DNA of 64,000 nt from Pyramidobacter sp. YE332 (GTDB lineage: Bacteria; Synergistota; Synergistia; Synergistales; Dethiosulfovibrionaceae): positions 744,001-808,000 of the forward strand of contig NZ_CP133038.1 in the NCBI RefSeq assembly GCF_033060595.1. Direction: 5' to 3'. The translations under genes and the position numbers were made by a program. The notes beneath the pieces were generated by a model. It was given only the letters and a program-made list of their open reading frames with translations, made no database searches and had not been told where the DNA came from. Shown here piece after piece: positions 57,253 through 64,000 of this stretch (within the stretch, counting starts at the first letter, position 1; the number at the start of each line of letters is the position of its first letter).

Positions 57253-58803
57253 TTATTTTTTCTTCAGCTGACGCACCACGTCGATGACCGTGCCGTCGCG
57301 CCATTCGATGACGCCGACGATCCGGTCGGTGGTCTCGACGGGATCCATGGGGCCGGACATCCGCCTGGCCTTGTCGGCCAATTCGTCCATGGAGATCACC
57401 GGCACGTCACGGATCCCCCGGCACGCCTCGACCAGGTCGGCGCGGCGCGGATTGACGGTGATGCCGTACTCCGTGACGACGGCGTCGACGCATTCGCCGG
57501 GCGTCGTCACCGAGTAGACTGTGTCGGTGACGCAGGGGATGCGGCCGCGCAGCAGCGGCTGGGCGATGATCGTCAGTTTGGCGCTGGCCGCCGTGTCCTG
57601 ATGGCCGCCGATGCCGTGCAGCAGCGCGCCGTCGGCTTCCGTGTTGACGTTGACGTTGAAGTCGCGGTCCACTTCCGTGGCGCCGAGAATGACCACGTCG
57701 AGCATGTTGACCGCGGCTCCCCGGTTCCATGGATTGGCGTACATGTCGGCGGAAATTTCCACGTGCCGCGGATCCGCGGCGATGGATCTGACCGCGCCGA
57801 GATCGAAGGACTGCACGTCGAGCAGCTTGTCGACCAGCCCCTCGCGAAGCAGGTCGACGAAATAGCTGGTGATGCCGCCCAGGCCGAAACTGCCTTTGAT
57901 GCCTTTCCTGAGCATGGCGTCTTTCATGAACGCCGTCACGGCGAGGGCGATGCCGCCGGCGCCGGTCTGGAAGGAAATCCCGGTTTGGAAGTACGGGCTC
58001 GCTTCGATCAGTCTGGAGGCGTAGCGGGCGATGAGCAGCCGCAGCGGATCTCTCGTCACCTTGGTGGTGCCGGAGACGATGCCCGCGGGATCGCCGATGC
58101 TGGGGACCGCGACGACGAAGTCGGCGCAGGTCTGGTTGATCGAGATCGGCGCGTTGGGATAGGGCACGAGGTTGTCGGTGACGGCGACGACGCAGTCGGC
58201 GTACTGACAGTCGGTGAAGGCGTAGCCCAAAGACCCGCAGGCCGAGGGGCCCTGCACGCCGTTCATGTTGCCGTAACGGTCGCATGACGGCGCGGCCATG
58301 AAAGCCACGTCGATATGCACGTCGCCGCACATGATGGCGCGCGGCCGGCCGCCGTGGCTGCGCAGCACCGCGGGCTCCCCGAGCCCCCCCGCGGAGACGA
58401 TCTGGCCGATGGGGCCGTTGACGGATCCCCAGATGCGGGCGACGACGCCCGATTGGATATGATCGATCAGATGCTTGTGCACGCCGAAAAGCGCCGTGGG
58501 AAAGAGGGTCAGGTCGCGGATTCCCATTTCCGCGCAGGCGTCGATCACCTGGTTGACCACGTAATCGCCGTTGCGCAGATGATGGTGGAAGGAAATGGTC
58601 ATGCCGCTTTTCAGGCCGGACGCGGCGATGGCGGCTTTGAGGTCGGGCAGCACCTTGTCGGTGCGGTCGGCGTTGGTGACGCGCAGACGCGGGCCGACGA
58701 CGTTGCCCGACGGCTGAAGGGCGAAAGCGCCGCGATAGGGTTTGACTTTTCCGTATCCTTCGATAAAGGCGGGGATGTCCCGTCCCAGTGCGTTGAGAGG
58801 CAT
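57253..58803 (-). CDS. citF: Citrate (or citramalate) lyase alpha subunit, CoA-transferase
   Basis: The product (516 residues) transfers the acyl-carrier protein from acetate to citrate in the lyase complex. It shows AFALQPSGNVVGPRLRV near the N-terminus, ISFHHHLRNGDYVVN, then APSCDRYGNMNGVQGPSACG and NTEADGALLHGIGGHQD, all typical for CitF. It is the last gene of citDEF. The genes for the activating ligase (citC) and the prosthetic-group enzymes (citX, citG) are not adjacent. ATG 58803 lies two bases after the citE stop with GGAGGACG upstream. Citramalate lyase of amino-acid fermenters has the same subunits, so the substrate is not certain. Confidence 0.93.
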   Translation of the reverse strand: MPLNALGRDIPAFIEGYGKVKPYRGAFALQPSGNVVGPRLRVTNADRTDKVLPDLKAAIAASGLKSGMTISFHHHLRNGDYVVNQVIDACAEMGIRDLTLFPTALFGVHKHLIDHIQSGVVARIWGSVNGPIGQIVSAGGLGEPAVLRSHGGRPRAIMCGDVHIDVAFMAAPSCDRYGNMNGVQGPSACGSLGYAFTDCQYADCVVAVTDNLVPYPNAPISINQTCADFVVAVPSIGDPAGIVSGTTKVTRDPLRLLIARYASRLIEASPYFQTGISFQTGAGGIALAVTAFMKDAMLRKGIKGSFGLGGITSYFVDLLREGLVDKLLDVQSFDLGAVRSIAADPRHVEISADMYANPWNRGAAVNMLDVVILGATEVDRDFNVNVNTEADGALLHGIGGHQDTAASAKLTIIAQPLLRGRIPCVTDTVYSVTTPGECVDAVVTEYGITVNPRRADLVEACRGIRDVPVISMDELADKARRMSGPMDPVETTDRIVGVIEWRDGTVIDVVRQLKKK

Positions 58804-58805
58804 GG

Positions 58806-59678
58806 CTATTCGTCCTCCTTTTCCAGGCCGGCCTTGACGAGAATGTAACGGGCGCGCTTGACCACGGGAACGTCGACCATCCGTCCGTCCACGGACACCG
58901 TGCCGAGGCCGCGCGCGCGGGCGTCCTCGGCCGCGGCGATGATGCGCTGCGCCTTTTCGATTTCCTTCTCCGAGGGCGTGAAGATCTCGTGGATGACGGG
59001 GATCTGGTTGGGATGGATGATGCTCTTGCCGTCGAACCCCAGATCCTTGGAAAACTGGGCGTCGCGGCGCAGACCTTCGTCGTCGGTGACGCGGGGAAAC
59101 ATCAGGTCGATGGCGTCCACCCCGGCGGCGCGGGCGGCGATGACGATCATGCGGCGCGACCATTCCAGCTCGGTGCCTTCGGGCGTGCGGCTTGTCTTCA
59201 GATCGGCGACCAGATCTTCGCCGCCGGGCAGGATGGCGGTCACGCGCCTGGAAGCCATGGCGACGTCGTAGGCATGCCAGATCCCGTAGGCCGTTTCGAG
59301 GATGCAGAACAGCTTGATGTGCCCCTGCGCGATGCCGTATTTGTCCTCGAGGCGGCTCAGCTCTTCGTCCACGTCTTTGATGACCTGCGGGCTGTCGGCC
59401 TTGGGCAGGCGGATGCCGTCGAGGCGTTTGCAGGGAACGACGGCCTCGAGGTCTTTCTTCCAGAACTCGGTGTCGGCGCCGTTGATGCGCACCGTCACTT
59501 CCACGCTGCCGAAGTCGCCGCGCCGGAGAAATTTGGAGATCATGACGCGGGCCGCGTCCTTTTCGGACAGCGCCACGGCGTCCTCCATGTCCATGACGAT
59601 GCCGTCGGAGCCGAAGAGATGACCGCGCACCAGCATATTGGGATTGTTGCCGGGCAGATAGAGCATCGTGCGGCGCAT
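58806..59678 (-). CDS. citE: Citrate (or citramalate) lyase beta subunit
   Basis: The product (290 residues) is the aldolase-type lyase that cleaves citryl-ACP to acetyl-ACP and oxaloacetate. The HpcH/HpaI-type fold is seen in MLYLPGNNPNMLVRGHLFGS, MDMEDAVALSEKDAAR, EVTVRINGADTEFW and the block GFDGKSIIHPNQIPVIHEIF. The magnesium-binding Glu and Asp residues are present. Its start overlaps the citD stop by one base. Length is normal. Confidence 0.94.
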   Translation of the reverse strand: MRRTMLYLPGNNPNMLVRGHLFGSDGIVMDMEDAVALSEKDAARVMISKFLRRGDFGSVEVTVRINGADTEFWKKDLEAVVPCKRLDGIRLPKADSPQVIKDVDEELSRLEDKYGIAQGHIKLFCILETAYGIWHAYDVAMASRRVTAILPGGEDLVADLKTSRTPEGTELEWSRRMIVIAARAAGVDAIDLMFPRVTDDEGLRRDAQFSKDLGFDGKSIIHPNQIPVIHEIFTPSEKEIEKAQRIIAAAEDARARGLGTVSVDGRMVDVPVVKRARYILVKAGLEKEDE

Positions 59679-59944
59679 TATCTCTCACCTCTCAGACGCT
59701 TCACGGCCGTCTCGACGCGCGCTTCGAGCACCACGTCGAGCGCGCCGCGGTCGTTCACGTTCACCGTCAGGTCGTTGGCGCCCAGCGCTTCGAGCGTGTC
59801 CCTGACGGCCTTTTCCATGGCGGAGCGGAAACGGCTGACGCCGTTCCCTTCAAGTTCGACGACGAGGCCGGAACCGGGAGCTGCCTCGGTCACTGTGACC
59901 AGACAATCCATCGATTCAAGCGTGCCCGCGCTTGCTGTTTTCAT
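59678..59944 (-). CDS. citD: Citrate (or citramalate) lyase acyl carrier protein
   Basis: The product (88 residues) carries the phosphoribosyl-dephospho-CoA group on a serine; AGTLESMD near residue 10 holds the likely modified serine. The C-terminal VNDRGALDVVLEARVETAV is typical of CitD. ATG 59944 is used; a TTG two codons earlier also follows the GGAGG site closely. It is the first gene of the operon, and the 85-base AT-rich gap before it should hold the promoter. Confidence 0.92.
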   Translation of the reverse strand: MKTASAGTLESMDCLVTVTEAAPGSGLVVELEGNGVSRFRSAMEKAVRDTLEALGANDLTVNVNDRGALDVVLEARVETAVKRLRGER

Positions 59945-60028
59945 TCCCAAAAGACCTCCTTAAAAGGGCTTTGTTCAACGGACGAGTATTCTCGAAAAGG
60001 TTCGCTCTAAAAATTATTATTGTAAAAT

Positions 60029-60613
60029 TTACAACGAAATGTCACTCTGGATGCGGCCATCTTTGCGTGATGGAACCGGCGGATTATCTATGTTCGTATG
60101 TCCTACGCACAGCGAGGCGAGGATTACTTCATCATCCGTAAGTCCCAGTGGCACAAAAAGCGCACGGAGAGCCGGCACATCAGTGAACCAATGTGGTTGG
60201 TTGATCCAACATGCGCCAAGTCCCAATGAATGTGCAGCCAGTAGCATGTTTTCGACAGCTGCCGCACATTCAGCCATTCCATTTGTCCTGTCTCGAGGGG
60301 CTACGGCAGAGATTAGTACCGGTGCATGATAGATAAAATGGTAATGAGGTGCCTTTGCACGTGCGACCGAAAAATCCATGATATCATTCTCTGTCAATTT
60401 ATGTGCGAGTAGTTCGCGCTGTATGACAGCATTAATTCTTGCTAAAGACTCATGTTTTGTCTGCACAAACAGCCTTACCCTTTGTGTATTATGCCCAGTT
60501 GGCGCATGTAAGCCACAGTCGATAATCGTTCGGAGAAGTTCTAATTCAACCGGTGTATCTGAATAGTTGCGTATACTGCGACGCGAAAGTATGTTCTGAA
60601 TAACAGTGTTCAT
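60029..60613 (-). CDS. Nitroreductase-family FMN protein
   Basis: The product (194 residues) belongs to the nitroreductase superfamily of FMN-dependent NAD(P)H oxidoreductases. It shows ILSRRSIRNYSDTPV at the N-terminus, GLHAPTGHNTQRVRLFV and the late GLGACWINQP block. Its natural substrate is unknown. ATG 60613 has GAGGAGG upstream. Codon use and base composition are visibly more AT-rich than in the neighbours, which suggests recent acquisition. It stands alone between the cit operon and the prpF-like gene. Confidence 0.87.
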   Translation of the reverse strand: MNTVIQNILSRRSIRNYSDTPVELELLRTIIDCGLHAPTGHNTQRVRLFVQTKHESLARINAVIQRELLAHKLTENDIMDFSVARAKAPHYHFIYHAPVLISAVAPRDRTNGMAECAAAVENMLLAAHSLGLGACWINQPHWFTDVPALRALFVPLGLTDDEVILASLCVGHTNIDNPPVPSRKDGRIQSDISL

Positions 60614-60692
60614 AGTTAAGCCTCCTCTAATGGTAGCTCTCATGAAAAACATTATAGACAATAATTATTCGCTTACAAATACTAATACTGTG

Positions 60693-60735
60693 AAGATCGC
60701 CGTTGCTTTAGCAGTACAAAAGCAACGGCGATCTT
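60693..60735. terminator. Perfect 17-bp hairpin after the PrpF gene
   Basis: AAGATCGCCGTTGCTTT and AAAGCAACGGCGATCTT are separated by nine bases. It lies just beyond the stop of the minus-strand PrpF gene. No good T run follows, so it is a likely but not typical terminator. Confidence 0.6.
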
Positions 60736-60767
60736 GGGGATAGCACAGCATACTGCTTCGAACGGAC

Positions 60768-61946
60768 TTAGTCGCGGACGTAGACCCAGCCTTCCATGAT
60801 GCGGCGCGCCGTGCGATCGAGATTGCCGCTCAGCACGGTATGAGTGCCGTCGGAGTTGTCTTTCAGATCGGCGTAGGCATCCATGACGCCCCAGGGATGG
60901 CCGATGCGGATGTGCGCGGCGTGATTGTCGGGGCGCTTGCCGCGGCCGCAGACGATCTCGTTGACGATCGTGCCGGGAGTGTTGGCGGCGGTGATGGTGC
61001 AGATCGCGCCGGTGCCCATGTAAGCGTCGATCATCTTCATGTTGACCGAGAATAAACGTCCGACCAGGTCGATATCTTCGGCGGAGATGGGCTTGCCGCT
61101 GCCGGCCGTGTAGTCGACGGGCCGGCGTACGAAAGCGATCTTGGGCAGCGTCTGGCTGTTCTTTCTGGCGTCTTCGAGATCTTTGGCGAAGCCCAGCGTG
61201 ATGGCGCCGGTGCCGCGGATGATCTCGAGGACGCGGCAGATTTCCTGGCAGTTCGGCAAAGCGTTGAACTCCGCCGGAATCTCGGTGCCGGAGACGCCGA
61301 AATCCTCTGGATGGACGAAGATCACGGGATTGGCGGCGTCGACGAAGCTGTACTCGTAGGTCGTGCCGTCGACAGTGATGGAGTCTTTGACATGCCCGGT
61401 CGGCAGCAGCTTGCCGGAGGCCGCTCCCTGAGGCGCCACGAACTTGAGCGTGACTTTTGCGGCCGTGCCGGGAACGCCGTCGATGGCGAAATCTCCTTCG
61501 GTGACGGCGCGGCCGTCTTTGACGGGAACCTGGGCGACGATTTCCTTCTGCGTGTTGGTGTTGAAGATGTGAACTTCCGTCATGGGCTCGACGGCTTTCA
61601 CCAGGCCTTCGTCGATGGCGTACGGCCCGACGGCGGATGAGATGTTGCCGCAGTTCATGGTCTTGCCGACGATCGGCGCCGTCACGTCGACCTGGCCGAA
61701 CGAGTAATCCACGTCGATGCCGGGACGGCTGCTCTTCTTGATCACGGCGACCTTGCTGGTGGACGTGTTGGCGCCGCCCATGCCGTCGATCTGGCGGCGA
61801 TCCGGCGAACCGAAGGCGGAAAGAATCACCTTGTCGCGTTCCGCCACGTCCTGCGGCAGGTCCTCGTCGCGAAAGAACACCGCCTTGCTCGTGCCTCCGC
61901 GCATATAGACGCAGGGAATTTTCCTGTTGGGCTTGTAGTCGGCCAT
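60768..61946 (-). CDS. PrpF-family isomerase (methylitaconate/aconitate isomerase-like)
   Basis: The product (392 residues) has the two-domain diaminopimelate-epimerase-like fold of the PrpF family. It shows YMRGGTSKAVFFRDEDLP near the N-terminus, IDGMGGANTSTSKVA, NCGNISSAVGPYAI and the C-terminal HIRIGHPWGVM. Members move double bonds in methylaconitate, aconitate or methylitaconate. It is divergent from a LysR gene that probably controls it, and an MmgE/PrpD protein lies beyond that. Together they point to breakdown of a tricarboxylic or methylated dicarboxylic acid. Confidence 0.88.
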   Translation of the reverse strand: MADYKPNRKIPCVYMRGGTSKAVFFRDEDLPQDVAERDKVILSAFGSPDRRQIDGMGGANTSTSKVAVIKKSSRPGIDVDYSFGQVDVTAPIVGKTMNCGNISSAVGPYAIDEGLVKAVEPMTEVHIFNTNTQKEIVAQVPVKDGRAVTEGDFAIDGVPGTAAKVTLKFVAPQGAASGKLLPTGHVKDSITVDGTTYEYSFVDAANPVIFVHPEDFGVSGTEIPAEFNALPNCQEICRVLEIIRGTGAITLGFAKDLEDARKNSQTLPKIAFVRRPVDYTAGSGKPISAEDIDLVGRLFSVNMKMIDAYMGTGAICTITAANTPGTIVNEIVCGRGKRPDNHAAHIRIGHPWGVMDAYADLKDNSDGTHTVLSGNLDRTARRIMEGWVYVRD

Positions 61947-62029
61947 CGTAAAACTTCCTTTCTTATCCGCAATTTTTGAGATAGAATGTTTGTGGAAATG
62001 TGCAAATTTTATTTGCGAGGTGAAGCGTC

Positions 62030-62980
62030 GTGCTGAACAATTACAACTATTTCATCACTCTTGCCGAGGAGAAGAACATCTCCCGCGCCGCGGAACGGCT
62101 GTTTATTTCCCATCAGTGTCTGAGCAAATACCTGAAAAACCTCGAGCAGGAATACCGCGTCACGTTTTTCGAACGCTCTCCCAGGCTGAAATTGACGGTA
62201 GCCGGCGAAGCCATGCTGAACATGCTGCGCCAAGTCCAGTTTCTCGAGAGGAACCTGGAAAGCCAGCTCGACGACATCCGTCAGTCCAGAAGGGGAATCA
62301 TTCGTCTGGGAACGACCGAGGGACGCTATCGGATCCTGTTCCCCGATCTGCTGTCGCAGTTCAAAAAGATCTATCCCGACGTGCTTCTCGAGGTCAGTTA
62401 CGCCACTTCCGAACAGTTGACCGAAAGCGTTCTCAAAAATGAGCTCGACATCGTGCTGATGAACAAGAGCTTCGTGAATCGCAGCCAGCTCACCGTTCAG
62501 CCGCTGCTGGACGAAAGGATCTATCTGGTCATTTCGGACAACATGCTTGAACAGTACTTTCCGGAGCGGTATCCGGAATGCCGGGAACTCTTCGCGGCGG
62601 AAGGCGCCGATCTGAAGATGTTCCAGCACGTTCCCTTTATCCTCAACCGTAAGAGCTTCAACAGCCGTATCATGCTGGACTCTTATCTGCAGGCCCATAA
62701 CCTTCATCTGAACTGCGTCATGGAACTGACCCAGCTGGATCTGCATTTCATGATGTCCGCCCGCGACTACGCCGCCAGTTTCTGTTGGTCCATGTACATC
62801 CCGCTGATCCGGCGCATGAATCGGGCGGATCCCGAACGTCATCTGAACGTATTCCCCGTCAAGGGCGTCGAGGCGCTGAACCATATGGTTCTGGTGACTC
62901 AAGAGGGAAAAATCCTGCCGGAATACGGGCGTGAGTTGATCGAAGTGATAAAAAGAAACTGCGCCGGGTTTGAGAAATAA
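62030..62980 (+). CDS. LysR-family transcriptional regulator
   Basis: The product (316 residues) has the N-terminal LysR helix-turn-helix (ITLAEEKNISRAAERLFISH, then QCLSKYLKNLEQEYRVTFF) and an effector domain. GTG 62030 follows GCGAGGTG. It is divergent from the PrpF gene with 83 bases between them, and convergent with the MmgE/PrpD gene (four bases apart). Control of one or both is likely. It shares subgroup features with the LysR at 49393. Confidence 0.88.
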   Translation: MLNNYNYFITLAEEKNISRAAERLFISHQCLSKYLKNLEQEYRVTFFERSPRLKLTVAGEAMLNMLRQVQFLERNLESQLDDIRQSRRGIIRLGTTEGRYRILFPDLLSQFKKIYPDVLLEVSYATSEQLTESVLKNELDIVLMNKSFVNRSQLTVQPLLDERIYLVISDNMLEQYFPERYPECRELFAAEGADLKMFQHVPFILNRKSFNSRIMLDSYLQAHNLHLNCVMELTQLDLHFMMSARDYAASFCWSMYIPLIRRMNRADPERHLNVFPVKGVEALNHMVLVTQEGKILPEYGRELIEVIKRNCAGFEK

Positions 62981-62984
62981 GTCG

Positions 62985-64000
62985 TTAAGCGGGAGCCTCG
63001 TTCAGCAAATTCATGAGCGGTTCCACGGAGTTCTGTTTTTCGAACGCGCCGATGAAAGAGAGGATCGCGCCGATCTTTTCTTCAGACAGTGCGGCAGCGG
63101 CATTCGAACGGAACTTGCCTTCCAGTTCATTCCAGCCGACGGGATTGCCGGGCGAGCCCTTCAGGTCGTAAAGCTCTTTTTCGAAAACGCGTCCGTCTTT
63201 CAGCGTGATCTTCACCTTGGCCCCGCGCTTTTTGGGGAACGCGGACTGCACGTCGGGGTCGATCACGCAGGTAACTTTCCGGGCCAAAGCGAGAAGCTCC
63301 AGATCCCGGTAGTGCTGGGGCGTCAGGTCGACAACGCCGAACCGGCGGTCGCGAAGCGCCACGGCAGAACCGTAAGCAAGGCTGAATTTGGCCTCGCCGG
63401 AATTTTGCGGCGCCGTGATGGTGCCTGTCAGCTCATAGGCGACTTTGTGCGTGCCGATCCAGATGCTTTCCACCTGTGCCGGAGTGATATTATTTTCCGA
63501 CGCCAGGTCGAGGACCGCTTCAATGCCGGGCTGAGCATGGCGGCAGGAAGGATACATCTTGTTGTAGGTGTCGCCGATCGACCAGACCGTGCCGAGACCT
63601 TGACAGACCGCTTCAACATCGACGTTTTCCGACTGAGTGTTGAACAGGCCGTTCGGACCTTCCAGCGCTGAAAGACACCCCTCCATGCCGGTCTGGGCGA
63701 TATAGGCGGCCATGATGCCGTTGTAGGCGGCGTTGCCGACCTGCACGCATTTCGAACGCTGCCCCGACTTCGTCGCTTCCATCGTGCCGCTGGCGAGCAT
63801 CCCCGCCTGGCCAAGACCGTTGGCAAGCTGTTTCGCGTCGAGCGCGAGAAGTTTGCCGGCCGCGGCCATGGCCCCATAGGCGCCGCAGTTGCTCGAAGGG
63901 TGGAATCCCTTGTTGATCTGCGCCGGGTTGACGTGGGCGGCGATACGGTAAGTTATTTCATACCCGATCGCCACGGCGGCAACGATCTCTTTGCCTGTCC
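62985..64000 (-). CDS. MmgE/PrpD-family protein, C-terminal part (partial)
   Basis: The last 338 or so residues are inside the window; the gene continues past 64000. The MmgE/PrpD family includes 2-methylcitrate dehydratase, cis-aconitate decarboxylase and iminodisuccinate epimerase. Family blocks seen are NKGFHPSSNCGAYGAMAAAG, GTMEATKSGQRSKCVQVGNA and KMYPSCRHAQPGIEAVLDL. The stop is at 62985-62987. The nearby PrpF-type isomerase supports a methylcitrate- or methylitaconate-type pathway. Confidence 0.87.
   Translation of the reverse strand, partial: TGKEIVAAVAIGYEITYRIAAHVNPAQINKGFHPSSNCGAYGAMAAAGKLLALDAKQLANGLGQAGMLASGTMEATKSGQRSKCVQVGNAAYNGIMAAYIAQTGMEGCLSALEGPNGLFNTQSENVDVEAVCQGLGTVWSIGDTYNKMYPSCRHAQPGIEAVLDLASENNITPAQVESIWIGTHKVAYELTGTITAPQNSGEAKFSLAYGSAVALRDRRFGVVDLTPQHYRDLELLALARKVTCVIDPDVQSAFPKKRGAKVKITLKDGRVFEKELYDLKGSPGNPVGWNELEGKFRSNAAAALSEEKIGAILSFIGAFEKQNSVEPLMNLLNEAPA

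Overview
The window is a bacterial chromosome segment of high GC content with AT-rich control regions and insertion sequences. Gene content points to a Gram-negative-type (diderm) anaerobe of the Synergistota, possibly close to Pyramidobacter. The basis is inference from a trimeric autotransporter with a YadA-type anchor beside a Skp-like chaperone, a CIRCE/HrcA heat-shock operon, many GTG/TTG starts, and abundant genes for peptide, amino-acid and organic-acid use. A database comparison would be needed to fix the taxon.

Layout. 1-2124: end of prfA, prmC, trxB. 2311-7946: a dipeptide/oligopeptide ABC importer (binding protein, two permeases, two ATPases). 8169-12969: sigma-A promoter, CIRCE operator and hrcA-grpE-dnaK-dnaJ. 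12970-14659: an IS30-family element with a frameshifted transposase. 14771-25756: housekeeping genes prmA, mtaB, a HIT protein, rpsU, yqeY, nrdR, pgsA, secA, a secreted protein of unknown function and argS. 25759-29168: an FtsB/DivIC-like protein, then an M20 amidohydrolase with a DUF3100 membrane protein and a small membrane protein. 29274-33432: rpsF-ssb-rpsR, a DUF2232 membrane protein, rplI and dnaB.

33665-46118 is the most dynamic part. A PLP aminotransferase (-) is followed by a long promoter region with a G8 tract, then a large YadA-type adhesin gene split by an IS5-family element, a Skp-like chaperone and a LysR regulator (-). Next comes a second IS30 copy that itself carries a second IS5 copy. 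This nested insertion separates the LysR-linked aminotransferase gene (46127) from what looks like its own Shine-Dalgarno sequence. 46127-49287 is that aminotransferase with an RraA/HMG-aldolase-like enzyme and a dicarboxylate symporter.

49393-57084: a LysR regulator, a parS-like palindrome, an IlvD/Edd-type dehydratase, an NhaC / PHP phosphatase / aminotransferase operon (-) and an IS630-family element. 57253-64000: citrate-lyase-type citDEF (-), a nitroreductase (-), a PrpF-family isomerase (-), a divergent LysR and the C-terminal part of an MmgE/PrpD protein (-). This end looks like a set of organic-acid catabolic genes with local LysR control.

Several genes (argS, the gene after secA, the DUF3100 gene, one IS30 transposase) are broken by a single missing base, three of them in or next to a short homopolymer. 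Because argS is normally essential, consensus errors are a serious possibility and these genes should be read as probably full-length until checked. No tRNA, rRNA or CRISPR array was recognised.
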